DNA of 64,000 nucleotides from Hymenobacter terrenus (GCF_000972495.1 NZ_LATM01000003.1:327367-391366), one strand, 5' to 3'; counted from the stretch's first letter, positions 43,921 through 52,727 are shown. Numbers and translations: made by a program. Notes: a model not told the origin generated them from the sequence alone.

Positions 43921-45213
43921 CTATAAGTCCTGAAGCGGGATGCGGATGACAACGCGCGTGCCTTCGGCGGGCGTAGCGGCGGTTTCCAGATCAACAACCT
44001 CAATTCGGATTGGATGGCTCAGCTGCCGGTTCAGCAAAGTAATGCGCTCTTCCACAATCTGCATGCCCCGCGAGGGGTGCCCGTGGTGCAGGCTGGCCCG
44101 CTGGGCGGCGCGCTGCCGCCCGATGCCGTTGTCCTGCACCGTGGCCACGAGGTAGGGCCCGTCCTGTCCGAAGTGGATGGTAATGTGGCCTTTCCCCGTT
44201 TTGTGAGTGAGGCCGTGCCACACCGCATTTTCCACGAATGGGTGGATGAGCATGACGGGAATGTCGCGACTGAGCAGGGCTTCGGGTGTCACCGTCAGTT
44301 CATAGTCGAACTGGTTTTCGAACCGCATGGCTTCCAGCTCAAGGTAGTCGCGCAGCATCTGCACTTCCCGGCTCAGGGGCAGGGTGGGGTGGCGCGACTG
44401 CTCCAGGATGGTGCGCATCAGTCCGCCGAACTTAGCCAGGTAGGTCTGGGCAGCTTCGCCCTGGTTGCGTAGAATGTACTTCTGAATGGAATTGAGCGAG
44501 TTGAATACGAAATGCGGGTTCATCTGGGCCAGCAGCGCCCGCTGTTCGGCCTGGGCCAGCTGGGCCGGCAGCTGGTAGGCGCGCCAGGATTTACGTCCGC
44601 GGCGGGCGAGCACGACGCCCGCCGTGGCCACCGCCAGCACCCCGCCCAATAAGCCCCACCATTTTCCGTCGCCGCTCCGCTCTTTGGGAATGCGCACCAC
44701 GCCCCGCCCCGTGACGAACACCCAATAATCGGTGGCTTCGCCGATGCCTTGCACGGCTGTGGTCCGCAGCGCCTCAACCGCCTGCAGGCGGTGGTCGGCA
44801 TAGGTGAGGGCACCTTCGGGCGTGGCTATCCACAGGGGGCCCTGCGACCCCTGGTACAGGTAGTTAATTTGCTTGCTGGGCAAGCCATCGGTGTAGCCCA
44901 ACTCGCGAAAACCAGCATCATCGTACACTAGCAGCCCATTGCGAGTGCCAATCCAGACCTGGCCGCTCAGGCTTTCCGCCAGGGCAGTTATGGTGTCGTT
45001 AGGCAGGCCGTTGCGGGTGGTAAACAGCGTTTTCTGGTTCTCCCGCGTCAGCCACAACCCCGTCGGTGCCGCTTGCCACACCCGGCCCTGGTGGTCGACC
45101 AGCAGCGCGGGCCGGGCCGGCGGCTCGGCTTCCGCCGCCGCGCTGAGCTGCAAGCCCCAGCCAAGTAGAAATAGAAAGAATGTTCTTCTAAAGGCTGACC
45201 AGTCCACTGCCAT
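43921..45213 (-). CDS. LytS-type sensor histidine kinase with short propeller sensor
   Basis: A 430-aa kinase. A signal peptide is followed by three or four two-component-propeller repeats (TRNGLPNDTITALAESLSGQVWIGTRNGLLVYDD; TDGLPSKQINYLYQGSQGPLWIATPEGAL), far fewer than the ~14 of typical hybrid sensors. One membrane helix (~188-206) leads to a His_kinase domain with NPHFVFNSLNSIQKYIL (His ~residue 245) and an HATPase region (VQDNGIGRQ, SRGMQIVEERITLLN). It pairs with the LytTR regulator 15 bp downstream. Confidence 0.94.
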   Translation of the reverse strand: MAVDWSAFRRTFFLFLLGWGLQLSAAAEAEPPARPALLVDHQGRVWQAAPTGLWLTRENQKTLFTTRNGLPNDTITALAESLSGQVWIGTRNGLLVYDDAGFRELGYTDGLPSKQINYLYQGSQGPLWIATPEGALTYADHRLQAVEALRTTAVQGIGEATDYWVFVTGRGVVRIPKERSGDGKWWGLLGGVLAVATAGVVLARRGRKSWRAYQLPAQLAQAEQRALLAQMNPHFVFNSLNSIQKYILRNQGEAAQTYLAKFGGLMRTILEQSRHPTLPLSREVQMLRDYLELEAMRFENQFDYELTVTPEALLSRDIPVMLIHPFVENAVWHGLTHKTGKGHITIHFGQDGPYLVATVQDNGIGRQRAAQRASLHHGHPSRGMQIVEERITLLNRQLSHPIRIEVVDLETAATPAEGTRVVIRIPLQDL

Positions 45214-45585
45214 TGACGCGTCTTTGCCTCAAAATAACCAAATAAACCCGGCTTCGGCCCGCGCGGGACGTTGAGGAGCTTGCTGCTATACTTAACCAAG
45301 TTGTCCGGCAGGCCGTCACATTACACTAGGTCGAGGCCAGCGTTGCATTTTTTGATAAATGTCAAATGCAGCGCTTTGAGGAGCAAGGACCTTAGCTGCC
45401 ACAAATAGCCCCCTTGTCCGCTGTCTCCAAGCATTGACCAGCGGGTTTTAAAATGCGGCTGCTACGGCTACCGGCACTGGCACACAGCGCCGAGCCCCTG
45501 CCGGCTTCACGGGTGGGCTATTGCTAAGGCCCTGGCCCGTGGCAGACCAACTCACTACTCTTTTCACCAACCCCACCCGACGCTT
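45214..45585. other. divergent control region with Crp/Fnr-type box
   Basis: This 372-bp gap separates the LytS-type kinase and the TonB receptor gene. It contains TTGATAAATGTCAA (45352-45365), a TTGAT-N4-GTCAA box extended to TTTGAT...GTCAAA, 220 bp before the receptor start. No -7-like element lies at the 30-bp spacing seen elsewhere in the window, so the box's target is uncertain. Nothing else was recognised. Confidence 0.45.
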
Positions 45586-48360
45586 ATGAAGAATATTTGC
45601 TACCTGATTTTTGGGTGTTTGCTGGCCCTGAGCCTCCACCCATTACGAGCCCAGGCCCAACAGACTGTTACCCTGACCGGAACGGTGCGTTCCGAAGCGG
45701 AAGGGGCCTTGCCGGGCGCTACCGTGTTCATTCAGGGTACTTATATTGGGGGCAGTGCCAACAGTGAGGGGCAGTTTAAGATAGATGCCTCTCAGGCTAC
45801 TTTTCCATTGGTACTTACGGTATCGTTTGTGGGATATTTAACTCAGCAATTCCCGGTGCGCACTGCCGATGGAGCCCTCAATATCGTGCTGCAACCCAGC
45901 ACCACGCTCACCAATGAAGTGGTGGTATCAGCCTCCCGCACAGAGGAAAACATTCAGCGGGCCCCGGTGACGGTGGAGAAGCTCAACGAAGTGCAGCTCC
46001 GTCGCCTCACCACTCCCAATCTGCTGAGCAGCCTCGCCCAGGCCAAGGGCGTCGATGCTAATACCACTGGCTTTCTGATGAGTAGCATCAGCACCCGGGG
46101 CTTCGGCGGGCCCACCAGTGAGCGCATGCTGCAGCTAGTGGACGGCATGGATACCCAGGCCCCCAGCGTGAACCTGAACTACGGCAACTCGCTGGGACTA
46201 CCGGAGTTGGACCTGGCGAGCGTGGAATTGCTGTACGGGCCGGCTTCAGCGCTCTACGGGGCCAATGCCTTCAACGGGGTACTTCTGTCTACGTCTAAGG
46301 ACCCATTTACCGACCCGGGCCTGAGCGTGCGTCTGCGTGGCGGCAACCGCAATTATTACGACGCGCAAGTGCGCTACGCCCTGCGCCTGGGCAAGCGGGC
46401 GGCCTTCAAAATCACGGGCTCCTACCTGGAGGCGAAAGACTGGATTGCTGACACTTATGCCGCCCAGGAGATATCGAAGGTGGTGCCCTTCAATAACGCC
46501 GCCGGCTCGCCCTACGGCTACGACGCCGTGAACCGCTACGGCGACCTCGGTACCACCTTCGACGCCCGCGGCGGGGCCCTGGCCGGCAAAACCGTTTTCA
46601 CGCCCGGCTACACCGAAGCCGCTCTCATCGCGGGCGACAACAAAACCTACCTCTTCCGCCTCGTGCCCTCGTTCTCGTACCTGATTACCGACAAAGTGAA
46701 GGCCACTGTGGAGTTTAAGCGCGCCCAGACCACCACCACGCTGCACACCGTCAACCGCTTTCGCTCCAAAAACGTGGCCACCAACCAGTACCGTGCCGAG
46801 CTGCGTTCGGACCGCTGGTTTGTGCGCGCCTACCAAACCCAGGACTTCGGCGCCGATAGCTACGACCTCGTCAACCTGGGCTCCTACATCACCTCCAGCG
46901 TAGACCCACGCACTATTGACCCCACTACCGGGCTGGGCCCCACCTACCTTGAGCGGTTCCAGGGCATATACGCTACCACCTACAACGCCTTCCTGGCCAG
47001 CAACCCCGGCCAGGAAACCCAGGCCGCCGTGGCCGCCCAAACGGCCGCCAACGCCGTCCTGCCCGTGGCAGGTTCAGCGGAATTCAACTCCCTACGCCGG
47101 CGCCTCATTACCGACAGCACTCCCGGCCGCGGGGCTCGGTCGAACCCCAGCTCTTTTTTGTCGGATGTGAGCGCCCAGCATAGCTTCACCCTGCCGTTTG
47201 CCGACCTGATTCTGGGCGGCGCCTACCGCGAGTTCCGGCTGGGCTCGAATGGCAACCTCTACAGCGACTTCGACGGGCAGCGTATCCGCAACTACGAGTA
47301 CGGCGGCTACGGGCAGCTGCTGCGCGGCCTTTTCGACGACCGGCTGAAGCTGGCCGTGGCCGCCCGCGTCGACAAATTTCGGAACTTCGACGTCACGTTT
47401 TCGCCCCGGGGCTCGGCCGTGTATTCGGCGGGGGCCAACAAGCAGCACAACTTCCGCGCCTCCTTCGGCCGGGCGTTCCGCGCGCCCACTCAGGTAGACC
47501 AATATGGCTACGTCGACTTTGGGCGAGCTGTGCTGCTGGGCAACATTGGCAGCGGGTATCGGGGCTACAATGCCGCGTTGTTCAGCCCCGCCAACCAGGC
47601 CGATTTTGGGGCCCTGCTGGGAGCCGCCGCTAGCGGCAATTTCGGAGCCGTGCAAGCTGGCCTCGACAAGTACAACGTGAACTATGGGGCCGTGAAGCCT
47701 GAGCAGGTAAGCACCGTGGAAGTGGGCTACAAGGCCTTGCTGGGCGAGCGTCTGGTGGTAGATGTGAACTACTACCGCAACTACTTCCGCAACTTCATTG
47801 GTGGCGTAGTGCTGGTAACCAATGTGTCGGATGGCACCGTGCCCACCGTGCCGCAGTTTCTGACCTCGCTGCAAGCCGGCTTTCAGGACCGGTCCCAGTC
47901 GACCCGGATAGTGCAGGTGCAGTCCAATATCAACCAGGAGGTTCAGTCTTTTGGCAGCGCTATTGGCCTGACTTACTCCGTAGCCAAGGCCCTGAACCTG
48001 ACCGGCAACTACAGCTACAGCGAGCTCGATAACAGTAACCTGTCGGCCGAATTTCAGACGTTTTTCAACACGCCCCGCCAGAAGTACAACCTGGGGTTCA
48101 ACGGCACGGCGCTGCACGGACTGAGCTATAGCTTCAACTACCGCTGGGCCGAGGGCCACCGCTACGAAACTCCCCTGGCCAACGGCTTCTTGAAAGCCTA
48201 TTCTTCGACCGACGCTCGCGTGGGCTACACCATCACCAAGCTCCAGTCCACGTTCGAAATCGGCGGCTCCAACATCTTCAATACCCGCAACGTGCAGGTG
48301 TACGGCGCCCCGCAAATTGGCCGCCTAGTGTACGCCGGCCTGGTGGTCGACCTAAAATAA
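45586..48360 (+). CDS. TonB-dependent outer-membrane receptor
   Basis: A 924-aa receptor: signal peptide (cut after RAQAQ, ~residue 24), CarboxypepD_reg-like domain (TGTVRSEAEGALPGATVFIQG, ~30-105), plug (NEVVVSASRTEENIQRAPVTVEKL; STRGFGGPTSERMLQLVDGMD; ELLYGPASALYGANAFNGVLL, ~110-230) and a 22-strand barrel to the C-terminus. No SusD partner is adjacent, so this looks like an iron, vitamin or peptide-type receptor rather than a SusC-type glycan importer. Ligand unknown. A hairpin terminator follows at once. Confidence 0.95.
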   Translation: MKNICYLIFGCLLALSLHPLRAQAQQTVTLTGTVRSEAEGALPGATVFIQGTYIGGSANSEGQFKIDASQATFPLVLTVSFVGYLTQQFPVRTADGALNIVLQPSTTLTNEVVVSASRTEENIQRAPVTVEKLNEVQLRRLTTPNLLSSLAQAKGVDANTTGFLMSSISTRGFGGPTSERMLQLVDGMDTQAPSVNLNYGNSLGLPELDLASVELLYGPASALYGANAFNGVLLSTSKDPFTDPGLSVRLRGGNRNYYDAQVRYALRLGKRAAFKITGSYLEAKDWIADTYAAQEISKVVPFNNAAGSPYGYDAVNRYGDLGTTFDARGGALAGKTVFTPGYTEAALIAGDNKTYLFRLVPSFSYLITDKVKATVEFKRAQTTTTLHTVNRFRSKNVATNQYRAELRSDRWFVRAYQTQDFGADSYDLVNLGSYITSSVDPRTIDPTTGLGPTYLERFQGIYATTYNAFLASNPGQETQAAVAAQTAANAVLPVAGSAEFNSLRRRLITDSTPGRGARSNPSSFLSDVSAQHSFTLPFADLILGGAYREFRLGSNGNLYSDFDGQRIRNYEYGGYGQLLRGLFDDRLKLAVAARVDKFRNFDVTFSPRGSAVYSAGANKQHNFRASFGRAFRAPTQVDQYGYVDFGRAVLLGNIGSGYRGYNAALFSPANQADFGALLGAAASGNFGAVQAGLDKYNVNYGAVKPEQVSTVEVGYKALLGERLVVDVNYYRNYFRNFIGGVVLVTNVSDGTVPTVPQFLTSLQAGFQDRSQSTRIVQVQSNINQEVQSFGSAIGLTYSVAKALNLTGNYSYSELDNSNLSAEFQTFFNTPRQKYNLGFNGTALHGLSYSFNYRWAEGHRYETPLANGFLKAYSSTDARVGYTITKLQSTFEIGGSNIFNTRNVQVYGAPQIGRLVYAGLVVDLK

Positions 48361-48382
48361 GGCGCCCTGCCGCTCTAGCTCC

Positions 48383-48418
48383 CGGGAGGCCACGAACTAC
48401 CAAGTTTGTGGCCTCCCG
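48383..48418. terminator. hairpin terminator between convergent genes
   Basis: CGGGAGGCCACGAAC (48383-48397) pairs with 48404-48418 over 15 positions (one G-U) with a 6-nt loop. It lies between the TonB receptor stop and the stop of the converging 166-aa gene. No long T-run is seen. Confidence 0.65.
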
Positions 48419-48422
48419 TGCG

Positions 48423-48923
48423 TTATCCGTGATTTTCCTCAGTGTCACGCTGCTCTTCGGTAGGGTTGCGGCTGTGCATGCCGATATTCTGGCGGAGTTC
48501 CTCGTTTTCAGGTTGGGAGTAGTCGCCGCCACCGTAGCCACCGCGCAGCGGATTGCGGTCGGTATCGAAGTGCCGGTTGCTCAGGTCTTCGCGGCCGCCG
48601 CTGGTGCCCAGGCCGCCGCGGTAGCCGCTTTCGTCGTAGCCACGGTCTTCGTCGCCATTGAAGCCAGCGCGGCCCATGCCACTCGTGCGCCCCACCGTGC
48701 CGTACTCGTCATCCGGGCCAGTGGCACCCTGGCGGCGTCGGTTGTCAAAATCCGAGCCTTGGGCCACTTCACGGGCTTCGGCGGCGCTGTAGTCGCCGGG
48801 GGCTTCGTCGCGAGGCACCGTATCGGAGCCGGCTTCATTCTGCGCGTAAGAGCCGTTGGGCAAGTCGTTGTGGTCGTCGTTCCGACGGTCCGGGCTGGGG
48901 GTGGAGGGTTGGGGCGTAGCCAT
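48423..48923 (-). CDS. hydrophilic low-complexity protein
   Basis: A 166-aa protein rich in Gly, Asp, Glu, Asn and Arg with no hydrophobic segment. It has repeated G-Y/G-G turns (GYDESGYRGGLGTSGGRED, LRGGYGGGDYSQPEN) and is probably disordered. I recognise no family; such proteins in this group are sometimes stress-induced hydrophilins. Codon use is GC-rich like its neighbours. It converges on the TonB receptor gene. Confidence 0.6.
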   Translation of the reverse strand: MATPQPSTPSPDRRNDDHNDLPNGSYAQNEAGSDTVPRDEAPGDYSAAEAREVAQGSDFDNRRRQGATGPDDEYGTVGRTSGMGRAGFNGDEDRGYDESGYRGGLGTSGGREDLSNRHFDTDRNPLRGGYGGGDYSQPENEELRQNIGMHSRNPTEEQRDTEENHG

Positions 48924-49097
48924 GATATCGGGGCGGTTGAGTTGCCGAAAAGGAGAAAGTCACCCCTTCGATACTGGGCTCACCGGAGAAGGGTTATGCC
49001 GAGCTTTCTGACCGCCGCCCACGTTTGCGCCCAGGCCCTCGACCACGTAAAAGCGCACTGCCCGCGTCCTGACCGGGTCCCGCTTCCAGAGCTGAAC

Positions 49098-49958
49098 TCA
49101 GCTGGTGGGGCCGTTGTCGGTGCGGGCTTCAATGGCCTGCTGGACGGCGGCGGGCACGGCGGAGAGTAGGTCGAGGCCGGTGGCACTTTCAATGGCATCG
49201 ACGCTGGTACGGTAGCTGCCCCAGGCTGTGCTGAGGCCGTTGTCGTTGGGCGTGTCGATGGCAATAATGCGGGTGCTGGTGCTCACGCGGTTCGCATCGT
49301 CGGTGCCCACGGGGAGGATGACTACCACTTTCCAGCAGCGGGCGGGAACCGTGACGCGGCCCTGGTCGAGGGTGGTGGCGTAGCCGTTGGTGCCCGTGCC
49401 CCCGCGGCCGTAGCTGCCGCAGATGACGTAAACCTCGTTACCGGTGCCCAGAAAGGAGCGGCAATAGTCCTCCAGGTTGGCCCAGGTTTGTTGGTTGTTG
49501 CGTGGGGCCTGGGGCATCATATTGGTCATGAGGAAGGTGGCCGAGTTATCCGCTACGGTGTTGGTGCGGTCAGCGCTGGGGCAGTTGTGGCCGCGGTCAA
49601 AGCCCGAGCCGGTATAGCTGGTGGCTTGCACTTGGTACCACCCGGCAGGCAGGGTGTCATCGGGGCGGAAGTCGTCTTGCCGGGCGGCGCTGCCGCGCCA
49701 CTCGGGCCCCAGGTGCCAGCTCACCCAATTGGGAATGCCGCGGTCGCGGTGGTAGGAGAGGGCGTATTGAGGTTTGGAGAGCAGGTAGTTGGTGGGCTGA
49801 TTCTCATCAGCAGTGGCGCCGCTGGGGTTGCCGAGGGTGAGGTGCTCGGGCAGGGGCTGAGCGGTTGGGCTGGGCGCCACGGCCTCCTTCCGACACGCGG
49901 CCAGTAGGAGCGCCAGGGCGAGGGCTGGCAGGCGTAAGCGAATAAAGTCCTTGCTCAT
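49098..49958 (-). CDS. DNA/RNA non-specific endonuclease (NucA/NucG family), lipoprotein
   Basis: ATG at 49958 gives a 286-aa protein with a lipoprotein signal (LALALLLAAC). The nuclease core carries the DRGH active site in GFDRGHNCPSADR (~residue 115), then MMPQAPRNNQQTWANLEDYCR with the metal-binding Asn, and VYVICGSYG. These beta-beta-alpha-metal enzymes cut DNA and RNA without sequence preference. Surface display suggests nutrient scavenging or defence. An upstream start at 50015 would read through the promoter element and was rejected. Confidence 0.93.
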   Translation of the reverse strand: MSKDFIRLRLPALALALLLAACRKEAVAPSPTAQPLPEHLTLGNPSGATADENQPTNYLLSKPQYALSYHRDRGIPNWVSWHLGPEWRGSAARQDDFRPDDTLPAGWYQVQATSYTGSGFDRGHNCPSADRTNTVADNSATFLMTNMMPQAPRNNQQTWANLEDYCRSFLGTGNEVYVICGSYGRGGTGTNGYATTLDQGRVTVPARCWKVVVILPVGTDDANRVSTSTRIIAIDTPNDNGLSTAWGSYRTSVDAIESATGLDLLSAVPAAVQQAIEARTDNGPTS

Positions 49959-49978
49959 ATTAGTTGGTTTGTCGATTG

Positions 49979-49986
49979 CAAAACTA
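49979..49986 (-). promoter_or_regulatory. -7 promoter element of the nuclease gene
   Basis: On the minus strand TAGTTTTG is an exact TAnnTTTG match, 21 bp before the nuclease start codon. Confidence 0.55.
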
Positions 49987-50125
49987 ATCCTCCCGAAGTG
50001 TCGAAGGACTGACATACCCCCCCGTGCCAGTCCAGCTAGCTCCCACAGCCTATCAGAAAATGTGGCCGTGGCCAGGCTTGGTTTCCAAGCTCACTTGCGG
50101 CGAAAATCGTCACTAATCCTAACTG

Positions 50126-50641
50126 CTACGTGCTTAAAATGGGATGGGCATCGAAATACTGCCAGACCCAGCGTAGCAGGGCTACACTCCCCCAGGCCAC
50201 TAAGCCAAAAACCACCAAGAAGCCCAGTAACAGGAGCGCCACCAGGCCTTTGCCGCTGCCACTATGCCGCCCCTCGGCATAGTGGCGACGCAGCAGAACC
50301 ACGTTACGCTCGTTGCTTTTGTAGGCGAAGTCGAAAACATTGCCCACCAATGGGATGGCGCCAATAAGGCTGTCGAGCAGAATGTTGAGGGCCATGCGCA
50401 CCACTACCGCCCCGCTGGCGCCGTGCCGCAGCATGGTGAGCAGCAAGGCGCCCGACACGGCCAGCGTCGAGAGGTCGCCCACCACGGGCAGCAGCCCCAG
50501 CAGCGGGTCGAGGCCGAAGCGAAACGCAGTGCCGGGCAGCCGGAACTGGCTGTCCATGAGGTGGGCAATGCGCTCCACCCAGCGCAACCGCTCATCGGTG
50601 TCGAAAGGGGGGACTACGGGAGTACGTTTGGGCTGGGACAT
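50126..50641 (-). CDS. DUF4112 family membrane protein
   Basis: ATG at 50641 gives 171 aa. The family signature is LMDSQFRLPGTAFRFGLDPLLGLLPVVGD with the later DSLIGAIPLVGNVFDFAYKSNERN, two P-x-x-G-D/N turns that probably dip into the membrane. A C-terminal membrane helix follows. Function unknown. The longer frame from 50695 adds Arg-rich residues and was not used. Confidence 0.88.
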   Translation of the reverse strand: MSQPKRTPVVPPFDTDERLRWVERIAHLMDSQFRLPGTAFRFGLDPLLGLLPVVGDLSTLAVSGALLLTMLRHGASGAVVVRMALNILLDSLIGAIPLVGNVFDFAYKSNERNVVLLRRHYAEGRHSGSGKGLVALLLLGFLVVFGLVAWGSVALLRWVWQYFDAHPILST

Positions 50642-50753
50642 GGTCAGGACGGTAACGCGTTGTCTCCTATACGCCCCCCCGCGCCGGAAGTACACCCTTA
50701 TCGAAAGTAAACGGGCCTGAAAATGCCGCCTTCAGGCTTTGTCGCCGCTTCGG

Positions 50754-50822
50754 CTGTGTACACCCGTGCGGTAGCGCGGACTTTTAGTCCGCGCTACGGT
50801 ATACCGACTGAAACCGCTCTAG
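50754..50822. repeat. copy of dispersed element with perfect 12-bp hairpin
   Basis: GTAGCGCGGACT (50771-50782) and AGTCCGCGCTAC (50786-50797) are exact inverted copies with a TTT loop. They are followed by GGTATACCGACTGAAACCGCTCTAG, the inverted form of the TAGAGCGGTTTC...TACC core. It resembles the elements at 21.0 and 52.6 kb. Confidence 0.65.
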
Positions 50823-50873
50823 TTGGCGTCTAGGTCGTCTGGCTAGGGGGCGCGTGAAGTTCCCCGGCTGCGC

Positions 50874-51290
50874 CTAACTCACTGTTGGCGGGTTGGGGTA
50901 GGGGTTGGGCGGGCCGCCGGCCAACTGGCTCACCATGTCATCGAGAATGGCTTTGCTGTAGCCAATGCGGTGAGCGTACTCTTGGCACAGGCCGTACTCG
51001 CGGGCATCTATCTGGCCGTCTTGCAGCATCATTTGCACCAGAGTTTGCAGCTCCAGGGTGCGCTGGATTCCTTCGGCCGGCACCACAAAGCTGAGCACCC
51101 CCAGGTTGTCGGCAATTGGCATTACTTCTTCGGGCTTCAACCCCAGCTTATTGCCAATCTGCAACAGAAAATCACCTTCATCCTGGCTCAGCTGGCCATC
51201 GGCTGCGGCAATCAGGACCAGGTTCTGAAAGAAGGCCAGCTTCTTCTGGGGAGTATTCAGCACGTCTTCAAGCGAATGAGCCTCTGGCAT
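50874..51290 (-). CDS. TerB-like protein
   Basis: A 138-aa helical protein. LVLIAAADGQLSQDEGDFLLQIGNKLGL (~residue 25) is the TerB-type acidic helix pair, and a second similar unit follows (LVQMMLQDGQIDAREYGLCQEYAHRIGY). The domain binds metal in tellurite-resistance TerB and serves as a general membrane-linked sensor module. No other ter gene is present, so tellurite resistance is not implied. It is divergent from the HdeD-like gene. Confidence 0.75.
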   Translation of the reverse strand: MPEAHSLEDVLNTPQKKLAFFQNLVLIAAADGQLSQDEGDFLLQIGNKLGLKPEEVMPIADNLGVLSFVVPAEGIQRTLELQTLVQMMLQDGQIDAREYGLCQEYAHRIGYSKAILDDMVSQLAGGPPNPYPNPPTVS

Positions 51291-51467
51291 ATTCTTGGGT
51301 GGGTTTGTTCGATGAATTGAAACACCCCGGGCGGGGTGGCTTCATTGAACGACACCTTATCCGGAAGGTTATTAGCCTTACTCACAAGTGGCCGGCTCCC
51401 CTGGTGCTTCGCAACGGTCGTAGCAGTCGGGTAAAAGTACCGAGCCAGGCCCGTGAGAATACGTAAA

Positions 51468-51481
51468 TTGATTTTAATCAA
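51468..51481. promoter_or_regulatory. Crp/Fnr-type box between TerB-like and HdeD-like genes
   Basis: TTGATTTTAATCAA is a perfect TTGAT-N4-ATCAA palindrome, 74 bp before the HdeD-like start. TATCCTTG at 51531 is a weak -7 candidate, but the spacing (~57 bp from the box centre) differs from the other promoters. Confidence 0.5.
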
Positions 51482-51554
51482 TTGTTATTCGCAACACCAG
51501 CCAGCGGAGGCTAGTAGGAGGGGAAATTATTATCCTTGCTACACGACCTCTCTG

Positions 51555-52115
51555 ATGATGCTATCCGTCTTGCATACCAACTGGTGGGTGCTAGCCCTGC
51601 GCGGCCTGGCTGCCGTCATCTTCGGCCTGCTCACCTTCCTCATGCCCGCCCTCACGCTGCTGATGCTGGTCAGCTGGTTCGGAATTTATTGCCTAATTAA
51701 TGGCATCCTGACGCTGATTACGGCTTTCCGCCGCAGCCGTGGTCAGCCCCGGTGGTGGGCCCTGATTCTGGAAGGCGTGGCGGGCGTGCTGACCGGCGTG
51801 CTCACGCTGCTCTGGCCGGGGGTTACGTCGCTGCTGCTGCTGTACCTGGTGGCTCTGTGGGCCATTGTCACGGGCTTCCTGCAAATTGGGACGGCTATCC
51901 GGTTGCGCAAGCAACTCACCGGTGAAGGGATACTGATACTCGGCGGGCTACTCTCAGTGGTGTTTGGGCTGGTACTGCTGTTTTCCCCAGTAACCGGTGC
52001 GCTAGTGGTGACTTGGTGGATAGGCGCCTACATCTTTGTCATCGGCATTACGTTGAGCATTCTTGCCTTCCGTTTGCGCCGCTCGGCGAGCCACGACCGG
52101 CCCAGCCGTCAGTAG
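51555..52115 (+). CDS. HdeD family membrane protein
   Basis: A 186-aa protein with six predicted helices in three pairs, starting WWVLALRGLAAVIFGLLTFLMP, with the family's WWALILEGVAGVLTGVLTLLWPG and LLGGLLSVVFGLVLLFSP. Enterobacterial HdeD contributes to acid resistance at high cell density; the wider family's role is not defined. ATG at 51555 (or 51558) was chosen over 51453, whose frame crosses the Crp/Fnr box. Confidence 0.88.
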   Translation: MMLSVLHTNWWVLALRGLAAVIFGLLTFLMPALTLLMLVSWFGIYCLINGILTLITAFRRSRGQPRWWALILEGVAGVLTGVLTLLWPGVTSLLLLYLVALWAIVTGFLQIGTAIRLRKQLTGEGILILGGLLSVVFGLVLLFSPVTGALVVTWWIGAYIFVIGITLSILAFRLRRSASHDRPSRQ

Positions 52116-52214
52116 CCTTCGCTAGCCACTTAGCCAGGTTTTCCAGTTCCGTGTCCCAGGTGTAGCGCTATGTCTGGCCGCTCTGATTTGTCTTGCTGGT
52201 TTCTGAGCTATGAT

Positions 52215-52472
52215 TTACCAAATACTCATATGTGCTGAACAGAAACCCGTGACAAAATCCATTAAATCAAGAATCTTATCCTCGTGTTCTTCAGCAGATA
52301 TTGTATCCCGTAAATGCTCTAAAACGTGCATAGCATCCTGTTGGCTGCCTCCTATTAATTTATATTGACGAATAGTATGCACCAATTCCTGCAAAGAGTC
52401 ATCTGCCGACAATTGTAGGCGTAATGCTTCTTCTAGCCTCTTCCTTTCAGTTAGAAGCAAGTTAGTTTCCAT
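52215..52472 (-). CDS. small acidic AT-rich protein, possible orphan immunity gene
   Basis: An 85-aa, mainly helical, acidic protein (RLEEALRLQLSADDSLQEL; EDKILDLMDFVTGFC) with no signal or membrane segment. Its DNA is markedly AT-richer than the surroundings, as is common for Rhs-associated toxin and immunity genes. It is the gene next to the decayed Rhs fragment at 52.7-53.4 kb, on the same strand. I do not recognise the family; an immunity role is inferred from place and composition only. Confidence 0.55.
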   Translation of the reverse strand: METNLLLTERKRLEEALRLQLSADDSLQELVHTIRQYKLIGGSQQDAMHVLEHLRDTISAEEHEDKILDLMDFVTGFCSAHMSIW

Positions 52473-52597
52473 TTTAATTACGTTTGTGTGAGTGCTTTCT
52501 GATATTCATCGAAGGTCGATGTTTTTGATGATTGTATAGGTCCGTGTACAGGTTTGTCAGGTACATGCTCAACGTTGCAAAGCTGAGTCTTCTATTT

Positions 52598-52724
52598 TAG
52601 AGCGGTTTCGGAGTGGGTGTACCGTAACGCGGACTTTTACTCCGCACGTCAGCTGGTCGGGTGGCCTCGCGGAATAAAAGTCCACGCTACCGCGCGGCGG
52701 TACACAGACCCCGAAACGGCTCTA
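52598..52724. repeat. MITE-like element with 14-bp terminal inverted repeats
   Basis: TAGAGCGGTTTCGG (52598-52611) and CCGAAACGGCTCTA (52711-52724) are inverted with one mismatch. Inside are two head-to-head half-elements with GTACC and GCGGACTTTTA. Each half matches the dispersed element at 21.0 and 50.8 kb. It lies at the edge of the decayed Rhs fragment. No transposase is present. Confidence 0.6.
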
Positions 52725-52727
52725 GGT

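Noticed and set aside
50874..51290. Tellurite resistance operon
   Set aside because: Only a TerB-like domain protein is present; no terA, terC, terD or terE.
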